Below, piece after piece: positions 1 through 8,322 of a DNA stretch of 38,930 nt. The position numbers were made by a program, and so were the translations under genes. The stretch is taken from the NCBI GenBank assembly GCA_021838765.1, contig JAKCCY010000012.1:1-38930 (forward strand). Reading direction: 5' to 3'. The notes beneath the pieces were generated by a model that saw only the letters and a list, made by a program, of their open reading frames with translations, had not been told where the DNA came from and did not search any database. Position 1 is the stretch's first letter. Each line of letters opens with the position of its first letter. This DNA comes from Nitrospirota bacterium (GTDB lineage Bacteria > Nitrospirota_A > Leptospirillia > Leptospirillales > Leptospirillaceae).

Positions 1-34
1 AAACATAAATACAAAGACTTGACAGGACCGTCCT

Positions 35-289
35 TCATATCAGTTTATAAAGAAGACACCAAACATCATCCTCCAATTGCCGGTCAGGGGGCTTTGGCTT
101 GGACATACGTACCGATTTCTTGTTTCGATTAACCACTGACCAGCCATCCTGCTCCTCTCCCTGGACCTTGGTAGCAAGTGCATCATTTTTGACTGCATTA
201 ACGGTCTTTTCATCAACACTTTTGGAGCGAGAACCGTTGATCTTTTTTGCTTCATCACCAGAAACGAGCCCATCTATAAAATTTGCCAT
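35..289 (-). pseudogene. Interrupted N-terminal fragment of a cargo protein
   Basis: This is an 84-codon reading frame, hydrophilic at first, ending in a run that looks like the start of a folded domain (LEDDVWCLLYKL) just before a TGA stop. Both other minus-strand frames stay open from that stop to the window edge, so a frameshift or real truncation is plausible. The LEDxVW-LLYKLG pattern recalls the N-terminus of some large nuclease- or DGQHR-type proteins, but that is memory only and I do not assign a function. A run of nine G sits immediately 5' of the ATG, merging with the ribosome binding site. It could equally be a genuine small protein. Confidence 0.35.
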
Positions 290-299
290 CCCCCCCCCT

Positions 300-711
300 T
301 CTAGTGCATTTCAGACTGACTAAATTAAATTCTGACCTTCACTAATTATCAGACCAAGTAGGAATAGCAGTGGTATCTAAAACTGAGAGGGTGATCCCCC
401 CATCAGTTATTTCCAGAACTACTCACTCCGTCCTTGAGACTTTTTCCACTAAATTTCTTTAAAGAAAACTCAAGGGAAGTGCTTAATCTCAAGAAATCAT
501 GCAATCAACGAAGGGGAAAATGAATCTACGACTTTCAATGATGGGATCAAACGAAGCATCTCCAAGAAGAAGTTTCCAAAAATTAGAAGAGTTGATGATA
601 ATTTCACCTATCGCGACAGGTTCTATGTTATTCCTTAAACTAGTTCGGACTTCCCCACTATCTCTTCTATTTTTTTTCGCAAATCATATCACAGGAAGTT
701 TTAGCTACCTA
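300..711. other. AT-rich stretch without a confident gene
   Basis: I see no convincing gene here. On the minus strand, 489-683 is open for about 60 codons and reads like protein (it contains EPVAIGEIII and FWKLLLGD) but has no usable start codon and is preceded by a stop, so it may be the tail of a decayed gene. A plus-strand ORF at 499-723 overlaps it and has no ribosome binding site. Base composition is clearly more AT-rich than the neighbouring genes, as expected for accessory cargo. Confidence 0.4.
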
Positions 712-1233
712 TCACCCCGATGAAAATACCCCCAGATTTTTCAACCGGAGCTCAGCCGCCTGGGGACTGACCTTGTATTCCTTTGACAGCTTATCAATGA
801 TCTGTTGAGGATCTTCCATTTTCTTTTTGCCAATCACCTGAAGAGACTTTTCCAGAAACTCCCTTGGCATCAGAAGTTCTGCCGCAAAACCGTTTGCCTC
901 TATCTCCTCGTTGTCGATGGCGAGCCCAGACAGGGAATCCCTGAATCGCACTTTGGGGGTGTCGACATACTCATCGCCTTTGTGAAGCAAGAGATGCCCA
1001 ATCTCGTGGGCGACCGTAAACCGTTGGCGATGGATGTGGTTTGATGAATTCACCCCAATGACGGGCTGTCCTGCATCCCGGTACAACATACCGTAGACCT
1101 CTTCCCCTTGCCGGGCAGGCTCATAGACAAGCCTGGCACCCAGAAATTCCGCAATCTTTTCCACCGGAACTGGCGCCGCCCGCACTCCTGTTTTATCGAG
1201 CAATTCTTTGACCATCAATGTGGTATCGCTCAT
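712..1233 (-). CDS. ImmA/IrrE family metallopeptidase
   Basis: This 173-residue protein carries the zinc-protease motif HEIGH at residues 76-80, followed by LLLH and a downstream glutamate in IEANGFAAELLMP (about residue 112), the signature of the ImmA/IrrE (M78) family. Members of this family cleave or inactivate a partner XRE repressor, for example ImmA acting on ImmR in ICEBs1 and IrrE on DdrO. The gene follows the XRE gene on the same strand with a 24-base gap, preceded by AGGAG, so the two are an operon. Its place beside the transposase operon suggests control of transposition, though a stand-alone stress or toxin-antitoxin-like role in the cargo is also possible. It looks intact. Confidence 0.88.
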   Translation of the reverse strand: MSDTTLMVKELLDKTGVRAAPVPVEKIAEFLGARLVYEPARQGEEVYGMLYRDAGQPVIGVNSSNHIHRQRFTVAHEIGHLLLHKGDEYVDTPKVRFRDSLSGLAIDNEEIEANGFAAELLMPREFLEKSLQVIGKKKMEDPQQIIDKLSKEYKVSPQAAELRLKNLGVFSSG

Positions 1234-1257
1234 CTGAATTATTGACTCCTATCCAAA

Positions 1258-1656
1258 TTATGTCTTTTTCTCTTTTTTCTTTTTTTCTGGAAGCCTGAGG
1301 GTCACTCTCTTTGCCCATCCAATCTCTCTCGTAGAGATCTCTCCTGTTGCCGAATCCTCGTCTTGAACGGAAGCATTCTCCATTCCTGTTTCAATCGGCG
1401 GAAGCAAGGAGGCCAAATCGTTTCCCAATGACTGGACAATCCGATAAAGAAGCGGCAACGAGACGCTTTGCCGGCCGGCCTCAAGGTTTGCGATCGTCGT
1501 GCGAACAAGCCCCACCCTCCGGCCGAGATCCGCTTGAGTAATTCCGGATTCCTTCCGTTTTTCTGCAAGCTTCTTTCCGAAAGCGATGTTTACGGGATTG
1601 CTTTTCATTCCCAAAGTGTAGATCAAAAGATTCTGATCGTCAATTTCAAAAACCAT
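1258..1656 (-). CDS. XRE-family transcriptional regulator
   Basis: The 132-residue product has a classic XRE helix-turn-helix at about residues 26-86 (ITQADLGRRVGLVRTTIANLEAGR), then an acidic linker and a very basic tail of lysines. The longest start gives an odd 16-residue leader; the internal ATG at 1608 (MKSNPVNIAFGKKLA) is a good alternative. It is co-transcribed with the ImmA/IrrE gene and diverges from the transposase operon across about 105 bases containing operator-like palindromes. By analogy with ImmR/ImmA it is likely a repressor of its own promoter and perhaps of tnsAB. The DNA-binding family is clear; the target is inferred. Confidence 0.85.
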   Translation of the reverse strand: MVFEIDDQNLLIYTLGMKSNPVNIAFGKKLAEKRKESGITQADLGRRVGLVRTTIANLEAGRQSVSLPLLYRIVQSLGNDLASLLPPIETGMENASVQDEDSATGEISTREIGWAKRVTLRLPEKKKKEKKT

Positions 1657-1662
1657 GAAGTG

Positions 1663-1691
1663 TTGACTGTCATCCTGGATAACTGTATTAT
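1663..1691 (+). promoter_or_regulatory. Sigma70-type promoter for the tns operon
   Basis: TTGACT at 1663-1668 and TATTAT at 1686-1691 are separated by exactly 17 bases, a near-consensus promoter reading into the transposase operon. A second TATAAT lies at 1719-1724 but without a clear -35. Confidence 0.6.
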
Positions 1692-1699
1692 TCCCTATG

Positions 1700-1736
1700 A
1701 AGTCATTTAAAGTGACTTTATAATACTAAATGTCAC
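1700..1736. promoter_or_regulatory. Operator-like palindromes between the XRE gene and tnsAB
   Basis: AAGTCA at 1700-1705 and TGACTT at 1713-1718 form a 19-base palindrome around a TTTAAAG centre. A further overlapping inverted pair, GTGAC at 1712-1716 and GTCAC at 1732-1736, shares the middle half-site. The block starts about 9 bases past the -10 of the tns promoter, so a bound protein would cover the transcription start. The neighbouring XRE protein is the obvious candidate ligand; this is inference. Confidence 0.5.
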
Positions 1737-1762
1737 AATGAATAACCATTGGAACAGATAAA

Positions 1763-4456
1763 ATGATGGACTCCCAACAACTCGACATCCTTTGCAGAAA
1801 ACTCGGGGTGACAGAACATGGTCGCAAACTGATCGATTCAATCAGAAAAGGCTCACCCGTCAGAAGAGTGGGAGGAGGACGCTCGAACATCTGCGTACGT
1901 TTTCCGAGTCAAAAGATGGGCGTTACCATTCAGGCTGAAAGCCATAAGGTGGAACTGCCTTTTATCTATGAACTCGAACACGACTCCGATGCGATCGAAT
2001 ACTACGATCAGCCAGCTCATCTGGTGCTTCGTTATCCAGGAAATAAGGGACGGAATCTGGGAGTGACCCATACTCCGGATTTTCTGGTAATCAGAAAAGA
2101 GTGGATTGGGTTCGTAGAATGCAAGCCAGAAGAGGAACTTATCCTTCTCACCAAAAAAAATCCCCACCGCTACCGAAAAGACGAAGATGAAAACTGGATC
2201 TGTCCTCCAGGAGAGGCCGCTGCCAAAGAATATGGTCTTTCCTATAGTGTTTGGTCATCGGCTGAGATCAACTGGGTCTTCCAGGACAACATCCGATTTA
2301 TTGAAGACTATCTGCGGACAGACTGCCCTGAACCCTTAAATAAAGATATCGAAACAATCCGTAACTGGCTCAAAGAAAAAACGGCAACAACTCTGGACGA
2401 ACTTCTAAAAGGGGAGCACGGGGTAGGAAACGATGCGATCTACCGGATGATCGCCACGGGCCGGATCCATGTCGACCTCCAAAAAGACCGACTCACCGAG
2501 CCAATCAGAACAGTTGTCGCTCTCGATGCCACGACCGGAGTCGCCTACTCCCATCTTCTGGATGGGAGTGTGGAAACGTGGAAATCAGAATATATCGGCG
2601 TCATGGCCGCCCCAGGAGAATCGATCTCCTGGGACGGGATTTCCTGGAAAGTCCTCAATGTTGGAATTGAAGCGATCACATTGGAATCGGACGGCAGAAT
2701 TGTTCCCCTTCCAATCCCCTCCTTCGAACGGCTAGTTGCATCGGGAACAATCGTTTCCGAACACTCAAGTATTGATCCGCTGAAATCGGGAATTAGCATT
2801 CTCGATGGGGCAGGGAAAAAATCTCTGGAGATTGCAAACAGAAGATCGGAAATTCTTCGTGAGATCTCTGAAGAAAATAAGGGGGCATCGGGATCAAAAA
2901 CTCCCTCGACGAGGACCATGGAACGATGGACTTCACGGCAAAGGGCTGCGGAACGAGAATTCGGGACCGGATATTTAGGACTTATACCCCAAACGGAAAA
3001 ACGGGGAAACAGAACATCGAGAATTAGTGAAACAGCCAAGCAGCTCATGGATGAAACGATATCCGCCATATACGAAAGCAATAAACAGGTCCGCATCAAG
3101 ACCGCATATGGACAATTCCGCCTTCAGTGCGAACGGCAGCATGTTGTATCTTCAAGCTACGAGTCGTTCAGAAAGGCGGTCCGGCGAAGACCGAAGGAGG
3201 AGCAAGTGAGAAAACGTCAGGGAAAACGGGCGGCCTATGCTCACGAGATATTCCACTGGAACCTTGACAAAACAATACCCAAGCATGGCTCTCGGCCACT
3301 GGAAGTCGCCCATATCGATCATACCGAACTCGACATTGAACTCGTGGGGAGCGACGATGGGATCGTCCTCGGAAGACCTTGGCTCACAATCATGGTGGAC
3401 GCCTACTCGAGAATGATCCTCTCGTTCTACCTTTCATTCGATCCACCAAGCTACCGAAACTGCATGATGGTCGTCCGGGACTGTGTCCGAAGATGGCAGC
3501 GACTTCCTTCCGTGTTCGTTCTCGACAATGGCAAGGAGTTTGAGTCTGTATATTTCGAAAGCCTCCTTGCAAAATGCGAGTGCGTCAAAAAATCCCGCCC
3601 CCCGGCCCAATCACGTTTTGGGAGCGTCTGCGAACGGCTTTTTGGAACGACCAACACCGAATTCATCCACAATCTGACGGGAAATACCCAAATAACCCGT
3701 AAAGTCCGGATCATGACAAAGTCGTTTAACCCAAAACGGCTGGCTGTCTGGAATCTGTCCGATCTTCAGTCCCTCATGGAGACCTTCTTTTTCGAGATTT
3801 ACAACGCATCCCAACATCCCGCGCTCATGGAAACACCAAAAACAGTTTTCAACGAGGGACTGGCAAGAACCGGATTCCGCTCCCATCGAATCATTCCTTA
3901 TTCGGACGATTTCAGAATAATGACGATGCCGTCCACCCCCAAGGGAACGGCAACAGTGAACCCGAACACGGGGATTCAGATCAACAATATCCGTTATTGG
4001 CATGATGGATTCCGGAATCCAGAAGTTACCGGAAAATCCGTGGAAGTCCGTCTCGACCCCGAAAATTGTGGAGTCGTTTATGCCTTCGTCTCAGGGCGAT
4101 GGGTCCAATGCTTCTCCCAATACCACGAAACGCTGAATGGACGATCTCTTCGGGAGATCGCCATGGCGAGCCGGGAAGTGAGATCCCGCAACCGGACCTT
4201 TTCAAAAAGTAAAAAAGTCAGCGCCAGGGAATTGGCCCTGTTCATCGAGGGGGCAAATCAGCAGGAAGACGTCCTAGTCCAAAGAAAGAAAGACCTCGAA
4301 GCCCGGAGAATAGGAATCTCTTCTGGAACACCATCCTTGGTCTCCACCCCCTTGCAACCGCCAACCGTTATAGAAAAAGAGCGCAGGGGAGAAGCATCCG
4401 TGATACCAAAGATACCCCCGTCCAATCGTGTCGTTCGAAAAATGGAGGATTTCTGA
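1763..4456 (+). CDS. tnsAB: TnsA-TnsB fusion transposase
   Basis: One 897-residue polypeptide combines both Tn7 strand-processing enzymes. Residues 60-185 are a TnsA-type restriction-like nuclease: E64, D106 in HTPDF, and E119-C-K121 form the PD-(D/E)xK centre that would cut the 5' ends. Residues 510-640 are the TnsB DDE integrase core, with D519 (HIDHTELD), D588 (VLDNGKEF) and E624 (GSVCERLFG), the last two 35 residues apart as in D(35)E enzymes. GRPWLT and DAYSR fit TnsB. A beta-barrel and basic C-terminal tail follow. Separate TnsA plus TnsB of Tn7 add up to a similar length. The stop overlaps the tnsC start (TGATG), so translation is probably coupled. All catalytic residues are present, so it looks active. 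Confidence 0.93.
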   Translation: MMDSQQLDILCRKLGVTEHGRKLIDSIRKGSPVRRVGGGRSNICVRFPSQKMGVTIQAESHKVELPFIYELEHDSDAIEYYDQPAHLVLRYPGNKGRNLGVTHTPDFLVIRKEWIGFVECKPEEELILLTKKNPHRYRKDEDENWICPPGEAAAKEYGLSYSVWSSAEINWVFQDNIRFIEDYLRTDCPEPLNKDIETIRNWLKEKTATTLDELLKGEHGVGNDAIYRMIATGRIHVDLQKDRLTEPIRTVVALDATTGVAYSHLLDGSVETWKSEYIGVMAAPGESISWDGISWKVLNVGIEAITLESDGRIVPLPIPSFERLVASGTIVSEHSSIDPLKSGISILDGAGKKSLEIANRRSEILREISEENKGASGSKTPSTRTMERWTSRQRAAEREFGTGYLGLIPQTEKRGNRTSRISETAKQLMDETISAIYESNKQVRIKTAYGQFRLQCERQHVVSSSYESFRKAVRRRPKEEQVRKRQGKRAAYAHEIFHWNLDKTIPKHGSRPLEVAHIDHTELDIELVGSDDGIVLGRPWLTIMVDAYSRMILSFYLSFDPPSYRNCMMVVRDCVRRWQRLPSVFVLDNGKEFESVYFESLLAKCECVKKSRPPAQSRFGSVCERLFGTTNTEFIHNLTGNTQITRKVRIMTKSFNPKRLAVWNLSDLQSLMETFFFEIYNASQHPALMETPKTVFNEGLARTGFRSHRIIPYSDDFRIMTMPSTPKGTATVNPNTGIQINNIRYWHDGFRNPEVTGKSVEVRLDPENCGVVYAFVSGRWVQCFSQYHETLNGRSLREIAMASREVRSRNRTFSKSKKVSARELALFIEGANQQEDVLVQRKKDLEARRIGISSGTPSLVSTPLQPPTVIEKERRGEASVIPKIPPSNRVVRKMEDF

Positions 4457-5634
4457 TGTCCGATTCATCCAGTGATCCAAACTTCAAACAGGATATTCTC
4501 AGTTCTCCAGAAGCAAAGATCCGTGCGTTCATCGAGAAAACCCTGGCTCATCCTCACCTCAAAAGAGCATTTGAAGAGGTAAAAAAAGCCCTCGATCCCA
4601 GCAATCCCTACTCCTTAATCAGCGTTGTCGGACCAAGCGGGGTCGGGAAAACGACCCTGTGCCGCAGGATCGTCAGATATTTCGAGGGAATATTCCATCC
4701 CACAGACTCTGGAAGGATTCCCGTATCCATGATTGAAGCGATCGCTCCATCATCAGGTGCCTACAACTGGAATGAACATTTTTCCCAGGTTCTCGAATCT
4801 CTCGGTGAGCCCCTCGTCGACAAGAAGATGGATGTCGATAAAGTCTTTGCTTTCTTCGAAGCTCAGCAAAGGACGAAGTCATACGGCCGTCTCGGCCGGA
4901 GACCTTCGGCAATGGATTTGAGAAAAGCCGTTGAATCTTCCCTGAGTTATCGCAAGCCTGCGGTCTTCGTGATTGACGAGGCCCAGCATCTTAAAAAAAT
5001 GGCCAGCGGAAAAAGACTGATCGACCAGATGGACACGATCAAGTCCATCGCCAACAGAACGGGAATCAAACACCTTTTGTCGGGAACGTACGAGCTTCTT
5101 GGACTTTCCGATCTCAGTGCACAGTTAAGCCGCAGAACATTGGAGATCCATCTTCCCCGTTACCGTTTCGATGTCGCAGAGGAACGAAACGCTTTTTTTG
5201 ACGTTCTCGTTAATCTTGAAGAAAATCTCCCAGTTCCGGAACAATCCCCTCTGGAATCCGATCTTGAATACATCTACGAGAGAACCGCCGGTTGCGTTGG
5301 AATATTGAAGGACTGGATGGTCCGGGCGCTCGCTCTGGCCCTCTCATCCGGTTCTCATTCGGTCACAATAGACCATCTCCTCGAAACATCTCTTTCGGAC
5401 CGTCAGATCGAACGAATTATCCGGGAGATACAGGAAGGGGAACGAATATTCAGAAAGGATCGAACAGACAGTATCCGGGCCAATCTCGGTATCCTGCCCA
5501 TCGAAACCGTTCAGGATCTTCCCTCTGACAACACGAATGAGAAAAAAAAGGTGAGAAAGCTTCCGGGAAAAAGAAACCCCGTAAGGGATCCAGTGGGAAA
5601 TTTGCTGAATGAGCAAAAAGAAAACATCGGATAA
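4456..5634 (+). CDS. tnsC: TnsC-like AAA+ transposition regulator
   Basis: This 392-residue ATPase has Walker A GPSGVGKTT at residues 58-66 and Walker B VFVIDEAQH ending about residue 177, then the arginine-rich sensor region (LSRRTLEIHLPRY) typical of the TnsC/TniB family. In Tn7-like systems TnsC forms ATP-dependent filaments on target DNA, carries the signal from the TniQ/TnsD target selector to the transposase and gives target immunity. It overlaps tnsAB by one base and lies six bases before tniQ, as in the standard core operon. The C-terminal 60 residues are polar and basic, plausibly a contact for the transposase. Nothing looks broken. Confidence 0.92.
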   Translation: MSDSSSDPNFKQDILSSPEAKIRAFIEKTLAHPHLKRAFEEVKKALDPSNPYSLISVVGPSGVGKTTLCRRIVRYFEGIFHPTDSGRIPVSMIEAIAPSSGAYNWNEHFSQVLESLGEPLVDKKMDVDKVFAFFEAQQRTKSYGRLGRRPSAMDLRKAVESSLSYRKPAVFVIDEAQHLKKMASGKRLIDQMDTIKSIANRTGIKHLLSGTYELLGLSDLSAQLSRRTLEIHLPRYRFDVAEERNAFFDVLVNLEENLPVPEQSPLESDLEYIYERTAGCVGILKDWMVRALALALSSGSHSVTIDHLLETSLSDRQIERIIREIQEGERIFRKDRTDSIRANLGILPIETVQDLPSDNTNEKKKVRKLPGKRNPVRDPVGNLLNEQKENIG

Positions 5635-5640
5635 CCCGGC

Positions 5641-7032
5641 ATGCCTCCAAGCCTGCTCTTCCACCTCGAACCAATGGGGCTCGATTCAGGCGATCCAGAA
5701 AGCCTCACGAGCTACCTGTCCCGCCTTGCTCAAGCCCACGTCCTCCCTCTGAGAGACATCGTTCTCGATCTTCTGGTTCCAAAACTCGGAAACCTTGCGA
5801 TCCGGCGTTCCTATACCCGCTTCTTCCAGGAATACTCCCGTTCCATGAACGGAGTGGGAGAATACGCCGAATCGTTTTCATCGCTTCTCGGAAAGATGAC
5901 ATTGCGCCCGGATCTCGATCTTTTAACGATGCTTCCGTGGAAGGGGATTTTCGATCAGGGAGGAAAGGGACTCATCCGACCAGTCAAAGCATGGTGTCCC
6001 CAATGCTTCCGGGTACAAAGAGACTCGGGAATCTCTCCCTACGAGCCCATCAGGTGGCAGATCTCTGCCTTCGGGTTCTGCCCGACGCACAAGACACCCC
6101 TTATATCCTCCTGTCCCTCTTGCGGAGAAAGGCAACCCGCCCTGGGACAGCTTTCTGTCATAGGGCGGTGCGTCTGGTGCGGAACCGATCTGGCCGAAAA
6201 ACACAAGGATATCCTTCCCGTTATCGTATGCGACCCTTGGCAGGAGTGGCTTTCCGAAAAAACGGCTTCTATGTTCCGACAAGTCGTCGTGGAAAGAAGG
6301 TACCCATCAAAATGCATGTTTTCAGCCAAGATTGCCCGAACGATCGAGATTCATACCCATGGAAACTCTGAAGCTCTCGATCGGCGCCTGGGATGGGGAA
6401 TAGGAACCCTCACCCAATGGAGAAGAGGACGGACCCGCCCGCGATTCGACTCCTTCATGACCTTCTGTTACCGCCTTCAGATCGATCCTGCGGAATTCTT
6501 GTTCGGCGCGGAGGAAACGGCTGGATCGTTGGGGAAAATAAATCAATCCGCCGGAACACGGCCTGTTGTAGGAAAAAAAAGATTGAAGAAAGAGGACCCA
6601 GAGACGATCCGGAAAGAGATTGAACTTCTGGCAGGATCCCATGACGCGGAACTGTCTCTCGCTCAGGTTGCCCAAAATCTCGATGTCGGTATCGGATATC
6701 TGCGATATCGTTTTCCGGAAGAATCCCAAAAGATCTCGAACCGATACAAAGAAGGCGTCTTGATAAAAGCTCGGGAAAACTTCAATCGGAAAGTGGCGTC
6801 AATTGCCATGACCGTCCTGACAATCATCGAAAAGGGAGACTACCCCAGCAAGATGCAAGTTTTTACTGAAGCTCCTGGCGTTTCATATGCAGATGGACGG
6901 AATCCGAAACTTGCTGAAATATGGAGGAAGGCTCTGGCAGAATTCAGGTCAGAAAAGAATACCGGAGGGGAAAATTCGTTTCGTGAGAGATTCGACACCC
7001 ATAAAGTGTCGGAAAGCAAAAAACAACCATAA
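5641..7032 (+). CDS. tniQ: TniQ/TnsD-type target-selection protein
   Basis: The 463-residue protein opens with the TniQ fold and two zinc-binding clusters: C119/C122 (WCPQC), C147/H150 (CPTH), C158/C161 (CPSC) and C177/C180 (CVWC). The second half is much longer than in the short TniQ proteins of CRISPR-associated elements. It contains helix-turn-helix-like parts near 250-290 (TLTQWRRGRTRPRF) and 337-375 (LSLAQVAQNLDV, then YLRYRFPEE), as in TnsD, which binds a fixed attachment site. The gene reads toward tRNA-Pro, whose 3' end lies beyond the transposon terminus, so that tRNA gene is the likely recognised site. One of the TnsB-like repeats lies inside its last codons. Family call is firm; the target is inferred. 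Confidence 0.9.
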   Translation: MPPSLLFHLEPMGLDSGDPESLTSYLSRLAQAHVLPLRDIVLDLLVPKLGNLAIRRSYTRFFQEYSRSMNGVGEYAESFSSLLGKMTLRPDLDLLTMLPWKGIFDQGGKGLIRPVKAWCPQCFRVQRDSGISPYEPIRWQISAFGFCPTHKTPLISSCPSCGERQPALGQLSVIGRCVWCGTDLAEKHKDILPVIVCDPWQEWLSEKTASMFRQVVVERRYPSKCMFSAKIARTIEIHTHGNSEALDRRLGWGIGTLTQWRRGRTRPRFDSFMTFCYRLQIDPAEFLFGAEETAGSLGKINQSAGTRPVVGKKRLKKEDPETIRKEIELLAGSHDAELSLAQVAQNLDVGIGYLRYRFPEESQKISNRYKEGVLIKARENFNRKVASIAMTVLTIIEKGDYPSKMQVFTEAPGVSYADGRNPKLAEIWRKALAEFRSEKNTGGENSFRERFDTHKVSESKKQP

Positions 7033-7060
7033 CGTGTCGTTACCGCCATTTTATGGTTGT
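6993..7060. repeat. CCATAA-core repeats, likely TnsB binding sites
   Basis: Three related copies occur: 6996-7012 (CACCCATAAAGTGTCGG, plus), 7023-7039 (ACAACCATAACGTGTCG, plus) and 7043-7060 (minus strand ACAACCATAAAATGGCGG). The CCATAA core resembles, from memory, TnsB sites of Tn6677-type elements. Copy 1 is also flanked by CGACAC/GTGTCG arms. The outermost copy is inverted relative to the inner two, unlike Tn7, so which sites are functional is uncertain. Confidence 0.6.
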
Positions 7061-7070
7061 ACTCACAACA
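7049..7070. other. Inferred transposon terminus
   Basis: Read inward on the minus strand the end is TGTTGTGAGTACAACCATAA, starting with the TGT expected of Tn7-like termini, followed at once by a TnsB-like site. The adjacent ACTCT (7071-7075) would be one copy of the 5-base target duplication. Confidence 0.6.
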
Positions 7071-7094
7071 ACTCTAAAAACTATCCGATTGTGA

Positions 7095-7171
<77 letters not shown>

Positions 7172-7188
7172 AAAAAGGCAAGAAGCAC

Positions 7189-7217
7189 ATTCTACATAAT
7201 AAATAGCCGTTTGACCA
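7189..7217 (-). promoter_or_regulatory. Promoter of tRNA-Pro
   Basis: On the minus strand TGGTCA (7217-7212) and TAGAAT (7194-7189) are 17 bases apart, ending 18 bases before the tRNA. The same TAGAAT -10 box precedes tRNA-Leu at 36203. Confidence 0.5.
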
Positions 7218-7344
7218 GATCCCCTTCTTCCGATCTTCTGCTTATCGCCATTTCTGATTTTGCATTTTTCATTGAAAATTCCCTGAACCAAAGTCATAAT
7301 ATATTAAACAATAAAATATTATTCTGCTTTTACATTGGCCCGGG

Positions 7345-8322
7345 GTGTTCTTGAACCAGAAAAATCGCATAAGCGCTCTGTCTTATACCCTTCCTCTTAT
7401 CCTGATGCTGACATTGCTCGTATCTTGTGGCCCACAACAGGTTCGCCTGAATGATACCATCTCTCCGCCCCTGAAATTTTCTGCCATTAAAAACATTGGT
7501 CTATTTCTTTATCCGGACAACTCACCATCAGATCATCTTTTTCAAACAACCCTGAAACGAAATCTGGCTTCACTTGGCCAGGTCACTGTTACAGCACCGC
7601 ATCTCGGAACTTTTCCCGAAAACCTGCAACAAGACACACCCATTTTCTCTCACGAATCCCATTCCAACGTCCTGATTTTAATACATGTTCTCTCACATTT
7701 TGTAACTGACGAATTAAATCAGACAGGAGGACGTTCCTGTATACAAAATCATTGTGAAGAGCTTCATGTTCCAATGGGAACAAGAGATGATCAAATCTCT
7801 TTCAGGCTGGTGATTCTTCAGGCATTCCCATACAAAGTCCTTTTAGACAAAAAAATCACCACCCATATCTATTCTCACAGGTTTCCGCTTTCCCTTCTTT
7901 CAAGATCCTTTGAGCCACAAAAAACATTAGATCTAAAGCTTTATGCGAAAATATCCCAACATATCGCATATTTGATTTTTCCTGTAAAGCTTCGCTCTGT
8001 TCGTCCGTTCTATACATTTGACAGAGCAACCAGAAAATCTTTTCTTGCCCTTTCCAAGCATAAAACTCGACTGGCTCTTTTTTTTCTAAACAGCGATTAC
8101 TCACAGCTTCTTCGGAAGAAAAAAACTCCAAACTACAAGTTGTATGATGATTTTGGAGTTGTTTATGAAGCGATGGGGGCATATTCGCTTTCGGATTATT
8201 TTTACCGCAAGGCACTCACCACAAAAAACCAGAAGCTGATCAACCGCTTCGAAGCTCAGGTACGGTCCTATCTGATCTATTTTATTGGCGTCAATATTTT
8301 TGAGGAGGGAAAAAATCAATGA
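7345..8322 (+). CDS. Predicted lipoprotein of unknown function
   Basis: The 325-residue product starts with a basic N-terminus, a hydrophobic stretch (LPLILMLTLLVSC) and a lipobox cysteine at residue 28, so it should be exported and lipidated. The remainder is soluble. A segment near 280-305 (DDFGVVYEAMGAYSLSDYFYRKAL) looks like a tetratricopeptide-type helix pair. I do not recognise a family. The start shown is GTG; a TTG two codons later is equally possible and would be better spaced from the GGGG run. The stop overlaps the start of the next gene by four bases, suggesting coupled translation with the HTH/metallo-hydrolase protein. Confidence 0.75.
   Translation: MFLNQKNRISALSYTLPLILMLTLLVSCGPQQVRLNDTISPPLKFSAIKNIGLFLYPDNSPSDHLFQTTLKRNLASLGQVTVTAPHLGTFPENLQQDTPIFSHESHSNVLILIHVLSHFVTDELNQTGGRSCIQNHCEELHVPMGTRDDQISFRLVILQAFPYKVLLDKKITTHIYSHRFPLSLLSRSFEPQKTLDLKLYAKISQHIAYLIFPVKLRSVRPFYTFDRATRKSFLALSKHKTRLALFFLNSDYSQLLRKKKTPNYKLYDDFGVVYEAMGAYSLSDYFYRKALTTKNQKLINRFEAQVRSYLIYFIGVNIFEEGKNQ

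Larger units (their letters stand above)
1..7070. mobile_element. Tn7-like transposon, tRNA-proximal part (other end outside window)
   Basis: The segment carries the core transposition set of Tn7-like elements: TnsA-TnsB fusion, TnsC and TniQ/TnsD, in one operon. Its inferred terminus is at 7070, where the plus strand ends in CTCACAACA, the expected ACA-3' of a TGT...ACA element, and CCATAA-core repeats lie just inside. The terminus is 24 bases from the CCA of tRNA-Pro, a spacing like that of Tn7 downstream of glmS. Cargo visible here is the XRE/ImmA pair, an interrupted short ORF and AT-rich DNA. The opposite terminus and a 5-base duplication (expected ACTCT, from 7071-7075) are not in the window. 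No Cas gene or CRISPR array is seen. The family call is firm; the exact boundary is inferred. Confidence 0.85.

Noticed and set aside
1..7070. CRISPR-associated transposon (CAST)
   Set aside because: No cas gene, repeat-spacer array or short TniQ is seen; the TniQ is the long TnsD type. The unseen far part of the element could still hold one.
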